Shown here piece after piece: positions 35,720 to 45,108 of a stretch of 64,000 nt of DNA (positions are counted from its first letter, which is position 1; the number at the start of each line of letters is the position of its first letter). The notes beneath the pieces were generated by a model. That model saw nothing but the letters and a program-made list of their open reading frames with translations, ran no database searches and was not told the origin of the DNA. The stretch covers positions 124,001 through 188,000 of the forward strand of contig NZ_JAKLJA010000008.1 of assembly GCF_022213065.1 (NCBI RefSeq). The letters run 5' to 3'. The position numbers were made by a program, and so were the translations under genes. Source of the DNA: Paraburkholderia tagetis (lineage in GTDB: Bacteria > Pseudomonadota > Gammaproteobacteria > Burkholderiales > Burkholderiaceae).

Positions 35720-36040
35720 ATGAACAAAGCCACTTTCCTTTCCGTGCAGATCAACGTCGAAGACGTCGCAGCATCGCCTGGTCTCGTCGAACTGCTGAAC
35801 AACCACCTCGTCTTCGCTGCCGACGTCGCGGAAGCCGCCGACGAACTGATCCAGCATGCCAGTATCGCCCGGCTGTCAGGAGGCCTGGAAGCCACAGTCG
35901 AGATTCCGGCCATCGTGATCGAGCGCCTGCGCGACGCGCTCGATACCCTGAGCGGCTATGACGAAACGTGGCTCTTCGCACTCGAGCCCGGCCGCGCGCT
36001 CTTCGACGATATTGCACGCCGGCGGCGCCTGCTGCACTGA
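35720..36040 (+). CDS. Hypothetical 106-residue protein
   Basis: I do not recognise this protein. It is acidic to neutral, probably helical, soluble, and has no signal peptide or membrane segment (INVEDVAASPGLVELLNNHLVFAADVAEAADELIQHASIARL). The ATG at 35720 follows GAGGAATCCGAGG. It is read in the same direction as the DUF2968-like gene 114 bp downstream. Codon use is like its neighbours, supporting a real gene. Confidence 0.6.
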   Translation: MNKATFLSVQINVEDVAASPGLVELLNNHLVFAADVAEAADELIQHASIARLSGGLEATVEIPAIVIERLRDALDTLSGYDETWLFALEPGRALFDDIARRRRLLH

Positions 36041-36154
36041 GCTTGCGCGCACCGCGAACCAAACCCTGAGCGGGCCACCTGTGCCCGCCCCCGCCTGCCA
36101 TCCGCCAAGCCCTGGCCGCCGCGACGTCCGATATGCCATTTTGGGGGAAACGCC

Positions 36155-36937
36155 GTGAAGTCGTTCCTGAATCGCCGTAGCGCCGGGCTCTCCGACGGCG
36201 CGTCGCACGTCGTCGCCGTAGAGCTCGAAACGCAGCACGAAGCAACACCCATGGGAAGTTCTGCGCGGCTGGCCGATGGAGGCGCCGTCATCGACGATGG
36301 CGCGCCCGCCGACCCCGAAACGCTTGCCCCGAGCATGGCCGACACCACCGCGCCACCATGCCCAGTGTCCACGCTGCATGCGGTGCCGGCCGTGCCCGCA
36401 TACTTGAGCAACCGGCCCGTGCAAGTCGCCGAAGGCGCTTCGTTCGAAGCGCTCGCCGCCGCGAACGAACTCACCACTTTCCGCGTGTTCCGCAGCTTCG
36501 ACTATGCGGTGACGCTGCTGTTTCATGGCCGCACGCTTTCTTACTTCACGACCCTGCATCAGGACAACACGCTCTGGCATGCCTTGCGGACCACCGATCT
36601 CGAATCAGCCAGCGCGGCGTTTCATCATCTCGAAGAGCAAGCGACGCGCCTCGCCGAGGGCGAAACCCGCCTGGCCCAACTGGCCGCGCAAAATGCGATG
36701 CTCACGAAGCAGATCGAACAGTCCGAGGCGCAAGCCGAGCGACTGCGCGTCGACTTGCAGCGGCACGCGGAGCAGGAGCACCGCGTGAGCGCGCGCCAGC
36801 ATCAGGTGCGCAAGGACGTGGCGCAACTCGAAGCGCAACGCGTCGCCGCCCAGGCGCAGTTGAACAAGGCGCACAGAACGATCCATCAGCTAAGCGTGGC
36901 GAGCAACGAAGGCGTGCCGCACCTGCCGGGCCGCTGA
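36155..36937 (+). CDS. DUF2968-like coiled-coil protein
   Basis: The 260-residue protein has a variable N-terminal part (about 1-85), a conserved-looking core (TTFRVFRSFDYAVTLLFHGRTLSYFTTLHQDNTLWHALRTTD, about 105-150) and a long C-terminal coiled coil (about 155-245). The core suggests the Burkholderia DUF2968 family, whose function is unknown. The start is GTG at 36155 following GGGGGAAAC. No signal peptide is visible at this start. Confidence 0.65.
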   Translation: MKSFLNRRSAGLSDGASHVVAVELETQHEATPMGSSARLADGGAVIDDGAPADPETLAPSMADTTAPPCPVSTLHAVPAVPAYLSNRPVQVAEGASFEALAAANELTTFRVFRSFDYAVTLLFHGRTLSYFTTLHQDNTLWHALRTTDLESASAAFHHLEEQATRLAEGETRLAQLAAQNAMLTKQIEQSEAQAERLRVDLQRHAEQEHRVSARQHQVRKDVAQLEAQRVAAQAQLNKAHRTIHQLSVASNEGVPHLPGR

Positions 36938-37016
36938 CGGCACGCGTTGACAAATTCACGGCAGATGAACCCGGGCTCGTGGGGAATTGAGGCAATCCGG
37001 CATCCATAAAAGAAAA

Positions 37017-37044
37017 GCGCGGGCCGGTCTGTACCGGGCCGCGC
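37017..37044 (-). terminator. Hairpin with T-rich tail on the minus strand
   Basis: GCGCGGGCCGGT and ACCGGGCCGCGC form a 12-bp stem with one mismatch and a four-base loop. On the minus strand it is followed by TTTTCTTTTATGG, an intrinsic terminator for transcription coming from the DUF4148 gene through the repeat tract. On the plus strand it could also end the DUF2968-like transcript, though without a T tract. Confidence 0.7.
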
Positions 37045-37500
37045 TGGACTGCATGCTGCTACTGCGTACTGCAACTGCTTGCTACGTACTGCAACTGCTA
37101 ATGCAACCTCTTTGCTTACTGCGCCTTCTACTGCTGACTACGTATTGCTACCGCTTACTGCGTAAAGCAACCGCTACTTCAACATCTACAACGTATTGCA
37201 ACTTCCACTTCTGACTGCGTACTGCTACCACCCTACTGCATAAGCAACAACAACTACTGCGCACTGCTTGCTTCTACTGCAACTACACCTCTTTGCTTGC
37301 TGCACCTTCTACTGCGTATTGCTACTGCCTACTACGTAAAACAACATCCACCAAAAAATTTACTACGCACTACTTACTTCTACTGCAACTACACCTCTTT
37401 TGCTTACTGCACCTTCTACTGCGCACTGCAATTTCCACTACCGACTGCTCACTACTACCACCTACTGCGTAAAGCAACATCCACTACGCACAACAGCTTC
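37045..37500 (-). repeat. Degenerate GCAGTA repeat tract (purine-rich on minus strand)
   Basis: About 450 bp of low-complexity DNA consist mainly of TACTGC-like words on the plus strand (about twenty by eye), with strong C+T bias. Superimposed are three longer imperfect copies, each marked by CCTCTTTGCTTACTGC or a close variant followed by CCTTCTACTGC, near 37107, 37288 and 37395, and ending in CGTAAAGCAAC-type sequence. It lies between the DUF4148 gene (37564-37890) and a minus-strand terminator, so it is probably transcribed as GCAGUA-rich RNA. I see no coding function. Confidence 0.8.
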
Positions 37501-37563
37501 CAACCGCCACAGGCGCGAAGCCACTCGACGCGACTCCGCTTCAACCTGCGGCCACTACACGAC

Positions 37564-37890
37564 TTAGTGGCCGAAATAAACCGATTGCGACGGAGCAACA
37601 CGTTGCGGCTGCACCGAAGCACCCGACTGCGACGTGCCGACAGCCGGCGCGCCATAACCGCTCGTGTCGCCGCTCGCCAGCTTTTCCTGGGTTACGCGGG
37701 TCTGTGCGGCCTGGAGATTTTGGGGGTAGTTCACCCGGTCGCCCGTCGGGTTGTAACCGGCCTTCTCGAGCTGGGCGAGCTCTGCGCGCACCTGGGCGCG
37801 GGTCAGTCCTTGCTGGCTCGACTGAGCGAACGAAAGAGCCGGAATAGCGAGTGCTGCGGCCACGACAACTGCGGGGATAAGCTTCTTCAT
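37564..37890 (-). CDS. DUF4148 secreted small protein
   Basis: The 108-residue protein has a signal peptide (MKKLIPAVVVAAALAIPALSFAQ, cleavage after SFA) followed by the DUF4148 core GLTRAQVRAELAQLEKAGYNP and a Gly/Ser/Gln-rich tail. Function is unknown; the family is common in Burkholderiaceae. It stands alone, and a 0.45-kb repeat tract follows its stop before the next terminator on that strand. Confidence 0.88.
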   Translation of the reverse strand: MKKLIPAVVVAAALAIPALSFAQSSQQGLTRAQVRAELAQLEKAGYNPTGDRVNYPQNLQAAQTRVTQEKLASGDTSGYGAPAVGTSQSGASVQPQRVAPSQSVYFGH

Positions 37891-38022
37891 GATCTAACCT
37901 CCATCTATTTGATGTCCGCTTCGAACTCGGTGTTCGTTAGCGCTTGATGAAAGTCTAGGCGTTTACCCTGACCAGGGAAAACCCTTATTACGCAATACAT
38001 CATTGCAAAACCGGTAATAAAG

Positions 38023-38046
38023 AAGGGGAACCAGATGGTTCCCCTT
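38023..38046 (-). terminator. Terminator after gnd
   Basis: AAGGGGAACC and GGTTCCCCTT form a 10-bp perfect stem with an AGAT loop, about 70 bp after the gnd stop. The minus-strand tail is CTTTATT. Confidence 0.8.
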
Positions 38047-38114
38047 TTCATTCAGCGACGACCCGAAACAGCAATGCGGTCAGGCGCCGCAGTAAGCACT
38101 AACTTCTGACAACC

Positions 38115-39524
38115 TCAGGACCAGTCGGCGTGGAAGCTGCCTGGCTTGTCGATACGTTCGAAGGTGTGCGCGCCAAAGAAGTCGCGCTGCGCCTGCACGA
38201 GGTTCGCGGGCACGCGCTCCGAGCGATAGCCGTCGAAGTACGCGATCGCCGACGAGAACGCCGGCACCGGCACGCCCGCGTTCACCGCCTGGACCACCAC
38301 TTCGCGCAGCGCCGCCTGGTAATTCGCGGCGATGTCGCGGAAATAGGGATCCAGCAGCAGGTTGTCGAGCTGAGGGGCCTTTGCGTAAGCATCCATGATC
38401 TTCTGCAGGAAGCGCGCACGGATGATGCAGCCCGCGCGGAAGATCCTGGCGATAGTGCCGTATTGCAGATCCCACTTGTACTCGTCCGAGGCCGCGTGCA
38501 GTTGTGCGAAGCCCTGCGCATACGAGATCACCTTCGAGAAGTACAGCGCGCGGCGCACCGCTTCGACGAACGCCTTGCGCTCGCCCGCGAACGGCTTGGC
38601 ATCCGGGCCCGCGAGCACCTTGCTGGCCGCCACGCGCTGCGTCTTGAGCGACGAAAGCACACGTGCGAACACGGCTTCGGTGATGAGCGGCAGCGGCGCG
38701 CCGAGGTCGAGCGCGTTCTGGCTCGTCCACTTGCCGGTACCCTTTTGCGCGGCGCGATCGAGAATCACGTCGACGAGATCCTTGCCCGTCTCCTCGTCCT
38801 TCTTGCCGAAGATCTTCGCGGTGATTTCGATCAGATAGCTGTCGAGCTCGCCCTGGTTCCACTCCGTGTAGACCTGGCCCAGTTCCTCGTTGGAAAGACC
38901 GAGCACCTGCTTGAGCACCGCATAGCTTTCGGCGATCAACTGCATGTCGCCGTATTCGATGCCGTTGTGGACCATCTTCACGTAGTGGCCCGCGCCGTCC
39001 GGACCCATGTACGCGACGCATGGCTCGCCGTCCGGCGCCTTCGCGGCGATCTCGGTGAGGATCGGCGCAACCAGATCGTAAGCATCGCGCGGGCCGCCCG
39101 GCATGATCGAGGGGCCCTTGAGCGCGCCCTCCTCGCCACCCGAAACACCCGTGCCGATAAAGTGCAGGCCCGCCTTCGCGAGTTCCTGGTTGCGGCGGAT
39201 GGTGTCGGTGAAGTGCGTGTTGCCGCCGTCGATCAGGATGTCGCCCTGGTCCAGTAGCGGCCTGAGCGCGGCGATGGTGGCATCGGTGGGCTCGCCGGCC
39301 TTGACCATCATCAGGATGCGGCGCGGCTTTTCGAGCGACGCGACAAACTCTTCGAGCGTATACGTGGGCACGAGCTTGCGCTCGGGATACTCAGCGATCA
39401 GCTCGTCGGTTTTCTCGCGGGTGCGGTTGAACACCGACACCGCGTGGCCGCGGCTCTCGATGTTGAGCGCGAGATTGCGCCCCATCACGGCCAGACCCAC
39501 CACGCCGATTGGCTGTTTGCTCAT
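38115..39524 (-). CDS. gnd: 6-phosphogluconate dehydrogenase, decarboxylating
   Basis: Gnd oxidises 6-phosphogluconate to ribulose-5-phosphate and CO2 with NADP(+) in the pentose phosphate pathway. The 469-residue length is that of the long (E. coli-type) form. The Rossmann motif [18 protein letters not shown] is at the N-terminus, and the active-site sequence is [18 protein letters not shown] with the Lys in [18 protein letters not shown] context ([14 protein letters not shown]). The ATG at 39524 follows GTGGAG; an ATG 18 bp upstream is less likely. Confidence 0.96.
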   Translation of the reverse strand: MSKQPIGVVGLAVMGRNLALNIESRGHAVSVFNRTREKTDELIAEYPERKLVPTYTLEEFVASLEKPRRILMMVKAGEPTDATIAALRPLLDQGDILIDGGNTHFTDTIRRNQELAKAGLHFIGTGVSGGEEGALKGPSIMPGGPRDAYDLVAPILTEIAAKAPDGEPCVAYMGPDGAGHYVKMVHNGIEYGDMQLIAESYAVLKQVLGLSNEELGQVYTEWNQGELDSYLIEITAKIFGKKDEETGKDLVDVILDRAAQKGTGKWTSQNALDLGAPLPLITEAVFARVLSSLKTQRVAASKVLAGPDAKPFAGERKAFVEAVRRALYFSKVISYAQGFAQLHAASDEYKWDLQYGTIARIFRAGCIIRARFLQKIMDAYAKAPQLDNLLLDPYFRDIAANYQAALREVVVQAVNAGVPVPAFSSAIAYFDGYRSERVPANLVQAQRDFFGAHTFERIDKPGSFHADWS

Positions 39525-39742
39525 GTTGAATCTCCACTTCAATCGATTGGGGCGACGCCTCGCGACTCAGCGCGCGGCGTCGATCGTGCAAGGATAAGGG
39601 AAACGTCCACGCGGCGTGCCGCAGCGTACATGTCGTGCGCAGCGGCTCAGCGGACCTCGGCGGCAACCGTGAGCCCGCCCGCGTGTTTGTTTCCATGCGC
39701 GTCTTTGCGCGCTGGTGTTTCCCCGAGGGCCGCGATTATCGC

Positions 39743-40381
39743 TTACTGGCTGGCCGTGGCCGCCCGCTTGCGAAAAACCACGCTGAAATTATTGGCCGGC
39801 ATCGGCACGAGCGCTTCGCAGGCAAAGCCCTCGGCCTGCGCGAGCGCCTCGACTGCCTCCAGATCGCGCACGCCCCACGAGGGATCGCGCGCGCGCAAGT
39901 CGGCATCGAAGGCCTCGTTCGAGGGCGCCGTGTGCGCGCCGCCGCGCCGGTACGGACCGTAGAGCACCAATGCGCCGCCCGCAGCAATCCGCGCGCCCGC
40001 GCCTTTCATCAGCGCGACAGCCGCCTCCCAGGGCGCGATATGAATCATGTTGATGCAGACGATGGCGTCCACGGCGCCCACCGGCCAAGGCTCGCGGCGC
40101 ACGTCGAGATCGAGCGGCTCGCGCAGGTTCGCGAGACCCGTGTGGGCACGCCACGCGGCAATGGAAGCGCGGGCGCGCGGGTCGGCGTCGCTCGGCTGCC
40201 ACGCGACGCCGGGCAGCGCGGCCGCGAAATGCGCGGCATGCTGGCCGGTGCCGCTCGCGATCTCCAGCACCGTGCCGCTCGCGGGCAGCGCGCCGCGCAG
40301 CACGTCGAGGATCGGTGCCGCGTTGCGCGCGGCGGCAGGCGCCGTAAGGTGGTGAGTGTCCTGATCTTGCGGATCGTTCAT
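39743..40381 (-). CDS. DUF938-family SAM-dependent methyltransferase
   Basis: The 212-residue protein has the SAM-binding motif I VLEIASGTGQHAAHFAAALP (about 36-55) and the downstream acidic motif PSDADPRARASI. The sequence INMIHIAPWEA and LYGPYRRGGAHTAPSNEAFDADLRARDPSWGVRD are characteristic of DUF938, a family of unknown substrate. It is cytoplasmic and stands alone, 96 bp downstream of the sirtuin gene, which is read in the same direction. Confidence 0.9.
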   Translation of the reverse strand: MNDPQDQDTHHLTAPAAARNAAPILDVLRGALPASGTVLEIASGTGQHAAHFAAALPGVAWQPSDADPRARASIAAWRAHTGLANLREPLDLDVRREPWPVGAVDAIVCINMIHIAPWEAAVALMKGAGARIAAGGALVLYGPYRRGGAHTAPSNEAFDADLRARDPSWGVRDLEAVEALAQAEGFACEALVPMPANNFSVVFRKRAATASQ

Positions 40382-40477
40382 CGTATCGTCGTTTGAATGG
40401 CGTGGATCGGTCAGTAGCAGGCCGGCCTGCAGCCACGCCACCACGTTGCGCAGGCTGGCCGCGTCATGTATGCAACG

Positions 40478-41350
40478 TTACGCAGCGAAACGTGCGGCCA
40501 GCGCTTCGAGCGTGGCCGCGCACGGCGCCGCCACTTTGAGCGCGAGCAGCGGATCGGCGCGCGTCTTGCCGAGGTTGATCGCCGCCACAGGCTTGCCGCG
40601 CTGCTGCGCCCACACACAGAAACGATAGCCCGAATACACCATCAGCGACGAGCCGACCACCAGCACTGCATCCGCTTCGTCGAGCGCCGCCGAGGCCGCC
40701 GCCACGCGCTCGCGCGGCACGTTTTCGCCAAAGAACACCACCGACGGCTTGAGCATGCCGCCGCACGCCTCGCAGGCGGGTATGTCGAAAGCCTCGTCGC
40801 CACCGAAGTCGAGGTGCGCGTCGCCGTCGGCGGCGGGCTCCGCGTTCGCGCTCGCAAGCGCCGGATTGCCCGCTTCCAGGCGCGGCTGCAACGACGCGCG
40901 CGTGTACTGCGCGCCGCAGTCGAGACAATGCACGTGGCCGATGCTGCCGTGCAGCTCGATCACATCGGGGCTGCCGGCGCGCTGATGCAGGCCGTCGACG
41001 TTCTGCGTGACGAGCGCGCCCACGCGCTGCGCAGCGCCAAGCTGTGCGAGCGCGCGATGCGCGCCGTTGGGCTGCGCGAGGCCGACGGTCGGCCAGCCGA
41101 TCATGCTGCGCGCCCAGTAGCGCCGCCGCGCGCTTTCGGCGCCGAGAAACTCCTGCAGCGTGATGGGCGGCGAGCGTTTCCAGGCGCCGTTTTCATCGCG
41201 ATAGCCGGGGATGCCCGAGTCCGTGCTGATGCCGGCGCCGGTCAGCACAAAGAGACGCGGATGGCGTTCGACGAACGCGTGCAGCGCGTCGAGCGCGGCG
41301 GAATCGGGCTGGCTGGCAGCGAGGAGCGAAATGGAAATGGAATCGGACAT
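40478..41350 (-). CDS. Sir2-family NAD-dependent protein deacylase
   Basis: The 290-residue protein is a class II (SIRT4-like) sirtuin, using NAD(+) to remove acyl groups from lysines. Motifs are GAGISTDSGIPGYRD (38-51), TQNVDGLHQRAG (115-126), the catalytic His134 in ELHGSIG, and the zinc site CLDC (142-145) with CEAC (193-196). KPSVVFFGENVP and VVGSSLMVYSGYRF complete the pattern. A six-base gap separates it from a small Cys-rich gene upstream, so they form an operon. Confidence 0.92.
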   Translation of the reverse strand: MSDSISISLLAASQPDSAALDALHAFVERHPRLFVLTGAGISTDSGIPGYRDENGAWKRSPPITLQEFLGAESARRRYWARSMIGWPTVGLAQPNGAHRALAQLGAAQRVGALVTQNVDGLHQRAGSPDVIELHGSIGHVHCLDCGAQYTRASLQPRLEAGNPALASANAEPAADGDAHLDFGGDEAFDIPACEACGGMLKPSVVFFGENVPRERVAAASAALDEADAVLVVGSSLMVYSGYRFCVWAQQRGKPVAAINLGKTRADPLLALKVAAPCAATLEALAARFAA

Positions 41351-41356
41351 GACGAT

Positions 41357-41584
41357 CTACTGGGGATTCGGAGTAGATGACGTCTCGCTGCCCTGCGCAG
41401 CCGCTGCCTGACGCGCGGCCTCGCGGGCTTCCCATGCCGCCAGCGCGATGCGCCAGCGGCCCACCTCTTCATCGTAGAGATCGAAGATGCAAGGACTGCA
41501 ACCGCTCTGGCAGCACTCTTCGTTACTGGGCCGCTCGGGCGGTGACGGACGCGGGTCGTCCTCGGGACGAGAAGGCAAAGACAT
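41357..41584 (-). CDS. Cys-rich oxidoreductase-like small protein (PF09791-type)
   Basis: The 75-residue protein contains PPERPSNEECCQSGCSPCIFDLYDEE (about 15-40), the hallmark of the oxidoreductase-like domain (PF09791), with four Cys that could bind metal. The C-terminal half is Ala-rich and helical. Function is unknown. It ends six bases before the sirtuin start and so is probably co-expressed with it. Confidence 0.82.
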   Translation of the reverse strand: MSLPSRPEDDPRPSPPERPSNEECCQSGCSPCIFDLYDEEVGRWRIALAAWEAREAARQAAAAQGSETSSTPNPQ

Positions 41585-41720
41585 GGGAATTCAGGCGATG
41601 TGACGGGTGGTGGCGCGTAATGACACGTAATGGCACTGACGCGGTATGGCAATTCGGCACGCCCAGTATACGGGAGCATGCGAACGCGCGTGCGGCACGC
41701 CGGCAGCGGCAGCGCCCCAC

Positions 41721-42605
41721 TCACCCCGCTGCAAGCAGGGCGCGCAGCACATCCACGAACGCGTTGCCCGCCTGCGAATCCATGCCGCCATCGCGCCACA
41801 CCGCGAATACGCCCACGGTAAGCTCGGGCTCCACGCGGCGGATCGCGACCGGCTCGCCCGCGCTCCTCGCGGTAATTTCGTCGAGCAGCACGCGCCCGAC
41901 ACCGCGCGCCGCGAGCGAGCGCGCCACGTACCAGGTCTGTGCCTCGACGGCGGCAAGCCGCCCATCCACGCCCTGAGTCTCGAGCAGATGGCCGATGGTC
42001 TCGCCAAGCGGATCGACATTGCCGATGCTGATCCAGTCGCCGTCGACGAATTCCTGCAGCGCGAGCGGCACGCCGGCCGGCGTGGGATCGTCGGGCGGCG
42101 CCACGCATACCACGGCCGTGCGGCCGAGCTCGAGCGTCTCGATGCCGGGGCGCGCGGGCGGATTGAGCGCGACGCCCACGTCCAGCTCGCGCGTGAGCAA
42201 GGCGTTGAGCAGTTCGGCGGTATGGCGCGTCTGGATTTTCAGCGAAACGGCCGGGTAGCTCGCGCGAAACGTCTGAACGGCCTGCGGCATGAGACTGAGA
42301 CCGAGGCTCGGCAGGCAGCCGATGCGCAGTAGTCCTTGCGGATGCAGCGCGAGATTGCGCGCGAGGTCGCGAATGCTGTCGAGGCTCGACTGGAGCTTCT
42401 GCGTTTCGGCGAACAGCAATTCGGCTTCGCGCGTGGGCTGCAAGCGGCCATGTGCGCGCGCGAACAGCTTCAGGCCCGCGCTGCGCTCGGCATGTGCGAG
42501 CACCTTGCTCACGGCGGGCTGCGAAACGCACAGGAGCTCGGCGGCCTTCGAGAGCGAGCCCGTGCGCATGATCGCGTGGAAGACTTCGATATGACGTAGA
42601 CGCAT
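41721..42605 (-). CDS. LysR-family regulator
   Basis: The 294-residue protein has a LysR helix-turn-helix (MRLRHIEVFHAIMRTGSLSKAAELLCVSQPAVSKVLAHAE) and a substrate domain (about 90-290). The N-terminus starting MRLRHIEVFHA resembles CynR/NocR/OccR-like amino-acid-linked LysR proteins. It is read in the same direction as the upstream DUF2252 gene, 77 bp away, so there is no divergent partner to suggest a target. The frame is open further upstream, but the ATG at 42605 begins the domain. Confidence 0.88.
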   Translation of the reverse strand: MRLRHIEVFHAIMRTGSLSKAAELLCVSQPAVSKVLAHAERSAGLKLFARAHGRLQPTREAELLFAETQKLQSSLDSIRDLARNLALHPQGLLRIGCLPSLGLSLMPQAVQTFRASYPAVSLKIQTRHTAELLNALLTRELDVGVALNPPARPGIETLELGRTAVVCVAPPDDPTPAGVPLALQEFVDGDWISIGNVDPLGETIGHLLETQGVDGRLAAVEAQTWYVARSLAARGVGRVLLDEITARSAGEPVAIRRVEPELTVGVFAVWRDGGMDSQAGNAFVDVLRALLAAG

Positions 42606-42682
42606 GAGACGCGAACCGCATGGCGCGGCGCGCATGCGGCGGGACAAAAGCGCAAGGATAGCGCGTTCGCGCCCGCGGCCGA

Positions 42683-44167
42683 TCAGATGCGGAAATCGGC
42701 GGCCATGTCCTCGTCGCTGCGCGCCACGATCTCGCCGCTGCGCGCGGCCTTGACGAACGCGTCGAAATCGCGCTCCACCTGATCCGCGTAATGGGCCGCA
42801 TAGCCCGCGAGCGCTTCGGCGAACGAGTCGCCGCGCCCGACATACGAGGCGATCTCGATGGCCGCGTTGCCCGACTTCGCATGCGCGCGCGCCATCGCCC
42901 AGCCGCACATGCGCGCATAGCCCGCGAGCAGTGTGCTGTCGAGCGTCTCGAGCTCCACGGAGAGCTTCATGTCGCGCAACTGGCGGAAGTAGAAATGGCG
43001 CCCCGAAGGCCCCGTGGACCAGCCGAGAAAGAGATCGCTTGCGGCCTGCAACAGACGCTGCCCCTGCACCACGCGCGCGCCCTCATGCCCCCCATGCCCC
43101 TCGTGCCCCTTCTTGTGCTTGAATGCGGGCGCCTTGAAATACTGGGAAACGACGGACTGGCGCGCCTCCTTCAACTGCAGGAAGAGCGGCTTGCCGTGAT
43201 GATCGACGAGCAGCACCACGAGGCAGCGCGTGCCCACGCTGCCCACGCCCACCACCTTGAAGACGAGATCCTGGATCTCGAAGTGTTCGAGCAGCTCGCG
43301 GCGGTCGGGAGCGAGCGTCTTCAGATAGGCCTCGTAGATGGGCAAGATCAGCGAGCGCCAGTCGCTGAGCGTCAGCCAGTTGTCCTCGTGCTCGTAAAGC
43401 GAGTTCGGGCCGTGCACGTGAAAGAGCGCGGGCGGAGCGTCGCGAATCGTCCAGTGCGCGTCGGCGTGCCCTTCGCGGTCGTCATGTTCGTTACGGTCGC
43501 TACGATCGTTTTGGTAAGCGAGCTTTTCCAGCATGCTCTCGTGCGTGCGGCCCGCGGCCTTCTCCATGCCGCGGCGAATGAGACGCCGGCCCTCGGGCGT
43601 GAGCGCGGTCTCCACCATGCGGTCGAACGTGATCTTGTCGTACCAGAGTTCGAGCGCGCCGAACTCCGCGTACTGGCGCATGTGGTTGCGATAGGAGGTC
43701 ACGGCCGTCATCACGAGATCTTCGGCCACGCCGCGCGAAAAGCGCAGGTGCCGCGCGGCCACTACGAGACTCGCGGCGAGCCGCTTGAGGTCCCACTCCC
43801 AAGGGCCCGGGGCCACTTCGTCGAAGTCGTTCAGATCGAACACGAGCTGACGCTCGGGCGTCGCGAAGCCGCCGAAGTTGAGCAGATGACCGTCGCCGCA
43901 AATCTGCATGACCATGCCCGTGTTCGGCACCTGGGAGAGATCGTGTGCCTGCAGGATCGCGCTGCCGCGAAAGAACGTGAACGGCGAGACGATCATGCGC
44001 CCGTAGCGCAACGGCACGAGGTTGGGCACGCGGCCCTCGCTGCTCTTCTTGAGCAGCGCGACCGGATCGCGGTGCAGTTCACCCACCTGCTTGTGACTCG
44101 AACGCTTCACGCGCTCGCGCGCAGCGCGGCCGGCCGCTTCGCGCTCGGCAACGGTCCTTCCGTTCAT
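42683..44167 (-). CDS. DUF2252 family protein
   Basis: The 494-residue protein matches DUF2252: RMIVSPFTFFRGSAILQAHDLS near residue 55-80, ICGDGHLLNFGGFATPER (about 88-105) and FDLNDFDEVAPGPWEWDLKRLAASL (about 110-135), motifs resembling a kinase-like fold. Function is unknown. Two His/Gly/charged insertions are unusual: RSDRNEHDDREGHADAH in the middle, and KKGHEGHGGHEG near residue 355, the latter encoded by three 9-bp repeats (43084-43110). Confidence 0.9.
   Translation of the reverse strand: MNGRTVAEREAAGRAARERVKRSSHKQVGELHRDPVALLKKSSEGRVPNLVPLRYGRMIVSPFTFFRGSAILQAHDLSQVPNTGMVMQICGDGHLLNFGGFATPERQLVFDLNDFDEVAPGPWEWDLKRLAASLVVAARHLRFSRGVAEDLVMTAVTSYRNHMRQYAEFGALELWYDKITFDRMVETALTPEGRRLIRRGMEKAAGRTHESMLEKLAYQNDRSDRNEHDDREGHADAHWTIRDAPPALFHVHGPNSLYEHEDNWLTLSDWRSLILPIYEAYLKTLAPDRRELLEHFEIQDLVFKVVGVGSVGTRCLVVLLVDHHGKPLFLQLKEARQSVVSQYFKAPAFKHKKGHEGHGGHEGARVVQGQRLLQAASDLFLGWSTGPSGRHFYFRQLRDMKLSVELETLDSTLLAGYARMCGWAMARAHAKSGNAAIEIASYVGRGDSFAEALAGYAAHYADQVERDFDAFVKAARSGEIVARSDEDMAADFRI
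43084..43110 (-). repeat. Three 9-bp repeats inside the DUF2252 gene
   Basis: CATGCCCCC, CATGCCCCT and CGTGCCCCT lie in tandem and encode a Gly-His-x tripeptide repeat, so unit gain or loss would keep the reading frame. Confidence 0.8.
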
Positions 44168-44487
44168 GAACGGCTCCCTTTCTCGAGGATGTTCGTGGAT
44201 GCTTTGTAGTTGCTCGTGGATGCCTGTGATGCACTCCGCATCGGCCCGTCAGCAAGGCAGGACGCGCCCGGCATATTTAAGCGTGCGGCCCCTTTTTACG
44301 CAAGCGCGCCCGCGGCCAACCGACTGGGCCAACCGACTACGGGCCACTCGACGGTGCCGCCGGCATCGAGCAGCACGGCGCTTGAAATCGCGGCCTTTGG
44401 CAGACCCACTTCGCGCTAGAATCGCTCGATGCGCCATCGGGCGCATTACTGTTGCATTGCATCAGCACATTGTGTCGAACCACGATC
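44168..44487. other. 320-bp divergent region, DUF2252 / LysE gene
   Basis: No gene is supported. ATGCGCC-N4-GGCGCAT (44429-44445) is a hairpin or operator about 45 bp before the LysE start, and TAGAAT at 44417-44422 could be its -10 element. Confidence 0.45.
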
Positions 44488-45108
44488 ATGTCCCTCACCG
44501 CCTGGCTCTTTTTCCTGCCCGCCTGCTTCGCGCTGAACATGGCGCCCGGGCCTAATAACCTGCTGTCGATCAACGTAGCCGCGCGCCACGGCTTCATGCG
44601 CGCACTCGTGGGCGGCACGGGCCGGCTGGTCGCCTTCGCGGCGATGATCGCGCTTGCGGCAACAGGGCTCGCGTTCGTGCTGCGCGCCTCGGAGGCCATC
44701 TTCTTCGCCATCAAGCTCGCGGGCGCGGCCTACCTCGTCTGGCTCGCCGTGCAGCTCTGGCGCAGCGACGCCGCGCCGATCGGCATGAAGCTCGACGACG
44801 ACGCCACGCTCGCGCGCATCGCACGGCGCGAATGTCTCGTGGCGGCAGGCAACCCGAAGGCGATTCTCGTGTTCACCGCATTCCTGCCGCAGTTCGTCAA
44901 CGTCGCCAAGCCGATGCTGCCGCAATTCGGCGTGTTGGGCGCGAGCTTTCTCGTGCTCGAATGCGTGGCCATCGCGCTCTATTCGCTCGCCGGCATGTAC
45001 CTGGGCCGCTGGCTCACGCGTGCGAGTGTGCGCCGCTGCTTCAACCGCGCGTGCGGTGCGTTTCTGGGCGCTATCGGTGTGAGCTTCCTACTGGTGCGGC
45101 GCGCCTGA
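44488..45108 (+). CDS. LysE-family amino-acid/metabolite exporter
   Basis: The 206-residue membrane protein has six hydrophobic segments and the LysE/RhtB signature ALNMAPGPNNLLSINVAARHGFMRALVGGTGRL near its N-terminus; NPKAILVFTAFLPQFV in the middle is also diagnostic. Such proteins export amino acids such as lysine, homoserine or threonine. The start at 44488 (MSLTAWLFFLPACF) is chosen because it begins the first membrane helix. Substrate is unknown. Confidence 0.88.
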   Translation: MSLTAWLFFLPACFALNMAPGPNNLLSINVAARHGFMRALVGGTGRLVAFAAMIALAATGLAFVLRASEAIFFAIKLAGAAYLVWLAVQLWRSDAAPIGMKLDDDATLARIARRECLVAAGNPKAILVFTAFLPQFVNVAKPMLPQFGVLGASFLVLECVAIALYSLAGMYLGRWLTRASVRRCFNRACGAFLGAIGVSFLLVRRA

